Positions 37,231-42,974 of a DNA stretch of 42,974 nucleotides are shown one piece after another. A program made the translations under genes and the position numbers. A model generated the notes under the pieces. It was given only the letters and a program-made list of their open reading frames with translations, did not search any database and had not been told where the DNA came from. This stretch comes from a virus: positions 1 to 42,974 of the IMG/VR virus record IMGVR_UViG_3300005563_000050. One strand, written 5' to 3'. Within the stretch, counting starts at the first letter, position 1; each line of letters opens with the position of its first letter.

Positions 37231-39500
37231 TTGATTCCCTCCCGATCACGATCATCCTGTGTTTGTCCATGAACTGGCCAGTGCGTTCCATTCAAGTCAA
37301 CTGGCCACGGTAAGTTATCCTCAACAAGGTTACCTTTCCACGTCTTGCTTCCAGAGTTCCAGTGGTATGTGGGCAAATCACTGATCTGCATGTTGAACGG
37401 CTTATTGTCACGATCACGCAACTGAAAGTGGTTACCTGAATCCTCGTAATATAGTGAGAAACTCTTTCCATCAGGATTGATGTTTGGAACAACCCTGTGT
37501 TGGATCTGATAGCGCAGTGCTGCATCAGCGGTCTCAGCATGGCCAGCCATTGATAAAACGGGGAAAATTGGTCTATGTGAATCATCAGTTAATTTTATCC
37601 TGTTTATATCCAATTGCCCCAAAGCGTGCTTAACCGCCTCCGTGAACATCTCTGGGTCTCCCTTGTATGTCCCAGTGGTGAATTGAACTGACCTGCCATT
37701 CACATTGGCAGTGGTGTGTCCCCACTGTGTGAGATCACTAATGGCAGACTTGACCGCCTCAGCGGCTGGTTTACCATCCTGAATCATCCCCAATGCGTAT
37801 GTTTGGATGGCCTCACGAAAGCCAGATACCACGTCCTGACGCTGAAAATTATCAGATGCTGTGACCTTACTCCACTGCAACCACTCATTGTTGGAATCCA
37901 TCAACTTGTTTAGGTCCTCTGGGCGTGAACCAGCCACTCTGCCAATCGTCTCATGCAGAGACTTGCTCTTCATGATGGCGCCAGTGAGCTTACTATTGAA
38001 TGGAGCACCATAGGTCCTCTCCATTGCATAGACCTCAATAGGTAATTTACCGTGATTCACTAGGTCACTCAGGACAATCCCTTGATTATCGGGATTGTAT
38101 TGTTGAAGGGTATTATGCAAAATTTTCCCCGCTTCACTCGGTCCTGAACCAAGGATTTGCTGGGCTAGATCTTGGGCTTGCTGCTTATCAAGCAGGTGCA
38201 TCTCGTGCATGGCCAGGTTAAGATACTTGCCAGACGTGTCACCAACAGGCGCGGCTCCCTGATACTTCAAGATGTTACCTGCCAATGTGTTGAAGCGCTC
38301 AGGTGATGGGTCATCACGATACGCCTGTGTGGCGGACGTGATCTCCTTGTTATAGTTTGACAGATACTTAACCGGGTCCTCATGCATGACCTGGGTTGAT
38401 TCACTCACAAACTTCTGAACGCGTTGCAGAACCTGTGCATCATGGTTGAACTTGTCAGAGTTCGCATCCAGGGACTTTAAGTTGTTGTAGAGTTCGTTTT
38501 GCTTCTTGACAAGAGTTCCCTCATCAGAGCCAGTGATTTGATCACGAATGGTGGCAAAGTCCTTATTGACATCGAGTTGATATTGCAGCTTAGTTGCCAT
38601 CTCAGCTGCTTGCTTGGGCTTATACCCATGGGCCTCAAAGTATTCTGCTGGAAATCCCCTCTGAACTTGGTCAGGAAACATCTCCGCTTTTGTGAGTAGT
38701 CCCTTGACTGCGTCAGCGGCCTCTTGCTTGAATCCCATGGTTTGGGCTTCACGCGCATTCGAGATGGTGTTCTCCAGAGTGTGCCGAGTTCTGCCCTCAA
38801 CCGTTCCACGATCAAGTAATTTCTCAGCTAGATCTGGGTTGGTGTTAACAGTGCCATACACCATGTCAGTGGTGATGCGATCCTTCAGCTCACGTGCCAT
38901 GGTGGGTGCAATCACCCCAAATGTTTGATCGATGCGCTTGAGTAACTTGTCAGTTTGCTGGAACGTATCAGCGCTGGCATCAACGTTAGGATTCTTAAGA
39001 TTAGTGCGATAGTTGTCCAACATGGTGTCAGGCATGTTCGCATAGTCGTTAAATCCTTTCTGCATCATGACATCTGACTGAGTCTTGTATGCCGCTGACG
39101 TGCGAGATGCGGTGAACTGATTATACTCATTGCGAAGAGCATTTCGTGCGAGAGCAGATGGTGCGTCCTTCTCCAACTTAGGCAGTGAGTCAGCCTGCAA
39201 TTTCTGCACATTCTCAGCGAACTTGGGGTCCGAATAATTATTCGGATCAGACATATACTTGTCAACTTCCACACGATGGTCAGCCATGGTCTTGGACACC
39301 CACTGCTGGGCCTCAATGTGTGAGTGCATCTCGGCGATATCTGCGGCAGTGGCAGAGGCTTGAGACAGCCTGCTCCCAAGCTGCTCCAGTCTCGCACCAA
39401 CTTGGGCGCCAAAATCCTCGCCACTCGCATGTCCGCCAGTATCAGCTGTTACTGGCAGTATCGCGGTTGACGGATAACTACCTATTACTTCTTTTCCCAT
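37227..39500 (-). CDS. Internal virion protein, gp15-like
   Basis: A 757-residue, highly helical and polar protein with long runs such as ARLEQLGSRLSQASATAADIAEMHSHIEAQQWVSKTMADH and HDAQVLQRVQKFVSESTQ. Position and build fit T7 gp15, a component of the internal core that is ejected before the DNA and forms the periplasmic tunnel. No enzymatic motif is visible. A beta-rich end (YYEDSGNHFQLRDRDNKPFNMQISD, then TWKGNLVEDNLPW) is notable. Confidence 0.7.
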   Translation of the reverse strand: MGKEVIGSYPSTAILPVTADTGGHASGEDFGAQVGARLEQLGSRLSQASATAADIAEMHSHIEAQQWVSKTMADHRVEVDKYMSDPNNYSDPKFAENVQKLQADSLPKLEKDAPSALARNALRNEYNQFTASRTSAAYKTQSDVMMQKGFNDYANMPDTMLDNYRTNLKNPNVDASADTFQQTDKLLKRIDQTFGVIAPTMARELKDRITTDMVYGTVNTNPDLAEKLLDRGTVEGRTRHTLENTISNAREAQTMGFKQEAADAVKGLLTKAEMFPDQVQRGFPAEYFEAHGYKPKQAAEMATKLQYQLDVNKDFATIRDQITGSDEGTLVKKQNELYNNLKSLDANSDKFNHDAQVLQRVQKFVSESTQVMHEDPVKYLSNYNKEITSATQAYRDDPSPERFNTLAGNILKYQGAAPVGDTSGKYLNLAMHEMHLLDKQQAQDLAQQILGSGPSEAGKILHNTLQQYNPDNQGIVLSDLVNHGKLPIEVYAMERTYGAPFNSKLTGAIMKSKSLHETIGRVAGSRPEDLNKLMDSNNEWLQWSKVTASDNFQRQDVVSGFREAIQTYALGMIQDGKPAAEAVKSAISDLTQWGHTTANVNGRSVQFTTGTYKGDPEMFTEAVKHALGQLDINRIKLTDDSHRPIFPVLSMAGHAETADAALRYQIQHRVVPNINPDGKSFSLYYEDSGNHFQLRDRDNKPFNMQISDLPTYHWNSGSKTWKGNLVEDNLPWPVDLNGTHWPVHGQTQDDRDREGIK

Positions 39501-39501
39501 A

Positions 39502-39978
39502 TTATGATTGGAATGAGGGGTTTGATGCTAGCGATGCGGCACCAGACACTCCACCGAGGATGGAGGATGTGGCGCCAACATACCCGGCTTTTGAGGCGTA
39601 TCCAGACTCAGCTGAATACAACTGAGACTGTGATCGCTGTTGATTGATGCCAAGCCTCCCCATATAGATTCTGGCTAAGCGATTCAACTCGCCAGATCGC
39701 TTGGTGTTGGTTGTGACATCCGTAAATGTCCCTGAGTTCGCGTCAAATCCTGAGGCGGCCATCGCAGCGCGTTGCATTGCGACATTCCTCTTGGTCTCAT
39801 CAGAGATTTGATTCGCATCGAATTTGGCCTGTTGTGCAGCTGCCCCAGCATTATTCGCAGCAACCTTCGCATTGAAGTTAGCTGCGTCTGACTGGGCTTG
39901 TCCAGATGAGTAAGCACCATAAGCGCTCACCCCAGCAGAAGCAACTAAGGCGACAGCAGCAATGGCTAAGAGTGGCAT
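39502..39978 (-). CDS. Internal virion protein B-like (gp14-type)
   Basis: A 158-residue Ala-rich protein. It begins with a hydrophobic helix (LLAIAAVALVASAGVSAYGAYSSGQAQSDAANF) and continues with amphipathic helices (AKVAANNAGAAAQQAKFDANQ) and SGELNRLARIYMGRLGINQQRSQSQL. It matches the gp14-type core proteins of podoviruses, which insert into the outer membrane during ejection. It overlaps the preceding GNAT-fold gene by 13 bases. Confidence 0.75.
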   Translation of the reverse strand: MPLLAIAAVALVASAGVSAYGAYSSGQAQSDAANFNAKVAANNAGAAAQQAKFDANQISDETKRNVAMQRAAMAASGFDANSGTFTDVTTNTKRSGELNRLARIYMGRLGINQQRSQSQLYSAESGYASKAGYVGATSSILGGVSGAASLASNPSFQS

Positions 39979-40457
39979 AATTCCTCCCAGTGGTTACGGG
40001 TTATTTCATAATAAGTGCTCATGTAAGTAAATCCGCGCTTCACCCAATCTTGAGCAGTCTTAACATGCTTAAATCCAAGGTGGGCAGCAAATACAATTGA
40101 TGGTAAATTCGTGTGTGGGCATCGGCCAGTGATGTTCACCGCATTATAGGTAGTAAACATCATCGCAATAGCAGTTCTTCCAGCAATCAGTGCACTCTTA
40201 CCACGGCACTTCTCTGTCATCAACGTGTGCATGTCCCACACTCCAGGAGTAACTGGATAGAAGTAAAACATACCAACTTGCTCCTGGTCAATAGTCACCA
40301 TGAATAGGTGAGCCCCAACAACATCAAAGATGTGGATGTCAAATGTTCCAGGCTTTGGTGATGCGTCATCAGACACAGCATCAGCGATCTTCTTATCACT
40401 CAACAGCGTATTGAGATACTCGAAGTCGCGACTCTCCATGACGATTGGATTACTCAT
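39966..40457 (-). CDS. GNAT-fold internal virion protein (gp13-like)
   Basis: A 163-residue protein with an acetyltransferase-like (GNAT) pattern: MVTIDQEQVGMFYFYPV, HTLMTEKCRGKSALIAGRTAIAMMF and ITGRCPHTNLPSIVFAAHLGFKHV (the PxxN and LGF hallmarks). T7 gp13 and its relatives, encoded at the same place, share this fold. Whether it binds acetyl-CoA is not clear, as the Q/RxxGxG/A loop is only partly kept (EKCRGKSA). It lies between the nozzle gene and the gp14-like gene. Confidence 0.65.
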   Translation of the reverse strand: MSNPIVMESRDFEYLNTLLSDKKIADAVSDDASPKPGTFDIHIFDVVGAHLFMVTIDQEQVGMFYFYPVTPGVWDMHTLMTEKCRGKSALIAGRTAIAMMFTTYNAVNITGRCPHTNLPSIVFAAHLGFKHVKTAQDWVKRGFTYMSTYYEITRNHWEELCHS

Positions 40458-42974
40458 TTGAGATAAGTGTTGGCATCAATGCCTCGATGGTCATTGGATA
40501 CGGTTGATCTTGAACAATGCAATACGTGGCCTGTTGGTCCCAGGCCAAATTAGGACTGAACCGAACATCACCACTAGTCAGCAAATTCTGGCTGGCTACT
40601 GGCAATAGATCTGCGCCAAAGTTAGCCGAATCAATTAACGTTAGATTCGTTAAATCTGGACCATGCTTGAATGGCAGGGTGTCCTTAACTCTGGCAGTAA
40701 TCTCCTTGACAGTCTTGCGCTTACCTTGTGACGTCCCCATCTGTGACGCTCCGTCAGGACTGAGCGTTTCAATAGTTGAGGTGTAAGATAATCCAACAGT
40801 CACGTATGTGGCTGAAACTGGCAGGGTGATTGAGCCACTTGTGACAGTGAATGGACCACGTAGCACACCATCAGCAATCGCATATACTGTTTGCCCCTCA
40901 AGGTATGACAGGCCAGATATGACTGTGGCAGCTGATCCTGAGTATGTGTCACTGCTATCAAGGAAATTCATCGTGGCTTTTGTGTCACCAGAATCTGTGT
41001 CAAACAGTGATGATAGCATCTCAATGTATCGAACAGTGCCACCAGAGATTGTGCGATTCACAACCAAGTATACATCGTCCCGATCAGTGTTTGGGACCAC
41101 AGCTACTGATTCCACAGTGCCCCCAGCAATTGTGTGGGGTGCGAAAGCAATGATGTCCTGATCACGATCATACGTGCAGCTCACCAAGTCACCATTGTTG
41201 CAAACAATCCAGAATAGCGAGACAGGGTCTACCTGGTATGCCATGACCTTGGCACCATCCCTGTTTCTTAAGATGTGCTCACTCACGATCGTGATGTCCT
41301 TCGAATTGAATGAGTTGAACTGGAATTGGTAGAGCATCTCACGAACCTTGCTACCACCGCGCTGTAGGAACATGGTGGCAACACCAATGCGGAACGCAGA
41401 AGTCTGGGTCAATGATCCATACGAGCTCTGCTGCTCAATTGAGATATTGGTTGGGGCGATAGCACCAGGCCCAGGTTGATTGATCTGATACTCACCACTG
41501 AGTGTGCCAATGAGTAGAACTTGACCTGAGCGAATCCACGTGATGGGGTCAACATTACCAGATGCAATCGTAGCATAGATCGCATTTGATGCTGTGACTT
41601 CACCATCAAGGGATGTTGGAGCCATGTTATAGAAATCAGCTGGTTGGGTAAACCACAGCGTGGATGGCTGAAGTGGGGTATTTGCCCAAATTAGCCGCTG
41701 ATCATGGAATGCTACGATCGATGGATATCCATTAGTATCTGACCATGAGCCCAATCTGAAATTGTCAGCATATCCGTTATTATACAGATTCTGAGGACTG
41801 ATGGTATCATACGGCATGTAGTCATTCAATGTCGCAGTTGCTTGTGATGGTGAGATCACAGCTGTGATGGTGGCAGAACGCCACTGACTTCCAAATGCCA
41901 ACCGAACATGACTGCCAACATCTGTTAATTGCAGAGTGGCAGTATTAAACTGCAATGTGCCTGTGATCACGCGATCATCAGCCAGGGTCATCGTGGTAGC
42001 TGGGTATGCGTAAGGTATCACATCAAGCAGAGTTCCCTGCATCTTACTTGAGTTGACAAAGGATGTGGCAAGAACCCACTTCTGGGCATTGGTGTCACGA
42101 ATATACTTGCCGATGTCATTTTGAACGAATACAGACGTGAAACTTGACGTAGCCACAGTGGGAGAAGTTCCAGTGATGTTAATGTCCACAGTCCCGTCAT
42201 TTAGAAAGATTTGTGGTAACACCTTGACAGTTACTTGCTGCTCAGACACAACTGTGAGAATTTTTGCCAAATAATATACACCACCTTGAACATACTCGAC
42301 ATAACGATCAACATCAGTTGAGACAAACGTTCCAACAGATGATCCCGAATACGTGAGATTGCTATAGTAGTTTGTGGTTAATAGCGTGGCAGTCGCATGG
42401 GTAGAATTCACATAAGCTGTGACAATATACCAGGATGTCGTCAGTGGAATGTATACATACTTACCAACACTAGACGCGGTAAACGTAGCATAACTCGACG
42501 TTAATGTGGATGTTGCAAAAGTCATGGTGCCAGAATACTTAATGATCTGACTACTAGCTATCCACTCCCCACTCACCACAGTCGTTGACGAGTAAGCTTC
42601 GATCTTAAACAAGTTGCCATGACTGGAATTGGTCAAGTATTGGCCAACACTACCGGATGTGAATCGAGCCGTGGTGGCTGTGACGGTGATTGTTCCAGCC
42701 CCCGCTGTGATATTGGAATTTAGGGTGGTGATGTCAGACGTGAGAGTGAATTGAGCCTTATTCCCAGTGGTATCAATGTCCAAGTATGGACCATCGTCAG
42801 TGACATATGTGTCCAGGGACCAAGTGGTATTATCTGTCCTCGTTAATACGCGAGGAGCATAGTCAGGATGGGCAATGAATAGCTGATCAACAGATTGAGC
42901 CACATACAGTAAGTCAAGGTCAGCTGCTAGATATGGTGTTACCACCTCAACTGGAGTCCCACCACCAACAATAC
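40450..42974 (-). CDS. Tail nozzle protein (tail tubular protein B-like), main part
   Basis: The bulk of the nozzle gene, cut by the right window edge; the N-terminus is at 1-226. The start of this part (TPVEVVTPYLAADLDLLYVAQSVDQLFIAHPDYAPRVLTR) and the middle (FHDQRLIWANTPLQPSTLWFTQPADFYNM, SGEYQINQ) are conserved in the family. Between them, about residues 90-385 of the visible part, are five degenerate copies of a module of about 60 residues (VGQYLTN, VGKYVYI, VDRYVEY, IGKYIRD, VGSHVRL, each followed by a W/Y-rich strand and ATLL-like end). No ATG is needed inside the window, since the frame runs through to 42974 and joins the left fragment in frame. Confidence 0.88.
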   Translation of the reverse strand, partial: IVGGGTPVEVVTPYLAADLDLLYVAQSVDQLFIAHPDYAPRVLTRTDNTTWSLDTYVTDDGPYLDIDTTGNKAQFTLTSDITTLNSNITAGAGTITVTATTARFTSGSVGQYLTNSSHGNLFKIEAYSSTTVVSGEWIASSQIIKYSGTMTFATSTLTSSYATFTASSVGKYVYIPLTTSWYIVTAYVNSTHATATLLTTNYYSNLTYSGSSVGTFVSTDVDRYVEYVQGGVYYLAKILTVVSEQQVTVKVLPQIFLNDGTVDINITGTSPTVATSSFTSVFVQNDIGKYIRDTNAQKWVLATSFVNSSKMQGTLLDVIPYAYPATTMTLADDRVITGTLQFNTATLQLTDVGSHVRLAFGSQWRSATITAVISPSQATATLNDYMPYDTISPQNLYNNGYADNFRLGSWSDTNGYPSIVAFHDQRLIWANTPLQPSTLWFTQPADFYNMAPTSLDGEVTASNAIYATIASGNVDPITWIRSGQVLLIGTLSGEYQINQPGPGAIAPTNISIEQQSSYGSLTQTSAFRIGVATMFLQRGGSKVREMLYQFQFNSFNSKDITIVSEHILRNRDGAKVMAYQVDPVSLFWIVCNNGDLVSCTYDRDQDIIAFAPHTIAGGTVESVAVVPNTDRDDVYLVVNRTISGGTVRYIEMLSSLFDTDSGDTKATMNFLDSSDTYSGSAATVISGLSYLEGQTVYAIADGVLRGPFTVTSGSITLPVSATYVTVGLSYTSTIETLSPDGASQMGTSQGKRKTVKEITARVKDTLPFKHGPDLTNLTLIDSANFGADLLPVASQNLLTSGDVRFSPNLAWDQQATYCIVQDQPYPMTIEALMPTLISNE

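Noticed and set aside
1-42974. CRISPR array, integrase, transposase, phage RNA polymerase
   Set aside because: Looked for on both strands: no regularly spaced repeats, no recombinase signatures and no single-subunit RNA polymerase among the genes.

Overview
The window looks like an almost complete genome of a short-tailed (podovirus-type) phage. The contig opens inside one tail gene: the first 226 bases encode the N-terminus of the tail nozzle protein and the last 2.5 kb encode the rest of it. The genome is therefore circular, circularly permuted or terminally redundant, with perhaps a few dozen bases missing at the junction. I see no integrase, repressor, CRISPR array or insertion sequence.

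The layout is two divergent transcription blocks that leave one control region (about 8255-9214) and meet tail to tail at 28024-28032. The minus-strand late block runs from 8174 down to 1 and continues from 42974 down to 28024. It encodes a TerS candidate, TerL, portal, a Bbp19-like protein, scaffold, major capsid, an abundant virion protein, tail tube protein A, tail nozzle protein B, a GNAT-fold internal protein, four further internal or ejection proteins, and then a cassette of exported proteins: a GH27-like glycosidase, a fibronectin-III lipoprotein, a membrane coiled-coil protein and two lipoproteins. The plus-strand block runs from 9215 to 28032. It carries unknown early genes, a very GC-rich winged-helix-like protein, ATP-dependent DNA ligase, a nucleotide cassette (SAM methyltransferase, MazG-like pyrophosphatase, dNMP kinase, thymidylate-synthase-family enzyme with dCMP-hydroxymethylase signatures), a family A DNA polymerase, a PD-(D/E)XK nuclease, an ssDNA-binding protein, an archaeo-eukaryotic-type primase, a UDG-fold candidate, a UvrD-type helicase and an SNF2-type helicase.

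Transcription appears to rely on host RNA polymerase. No phage RNA polymerase is present, and nine sigma70-like promoters share a GTTTAC(A/T) -35 element and a -10 box 16-18 bp downstream. Two of them place the predicted start of transcription on the start codon (leaderless mRNAs). One -35 lies in the loop of a terminator-like hairpin upstream of the capsid gene. The first early operon has a multi-stem structured leader RNA, and 14300-14517 holds a tRNA-like fold followed by mutually exclusive hairpins in front of the methyltransferase.

The host is unknown. The exported lipoproteins have the sequence style of Verrucomicrobiota surface proteins (fibronectin-III module, a STDLLTW...FYRAE module, TN-rich stretches), so a verrucomicrobial host is my best but uncertain guess. 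The most interesting items are the possible modified-cytosine pathway, the exported glycosidase and lipoprotein cassette, and the structured RNA elements.
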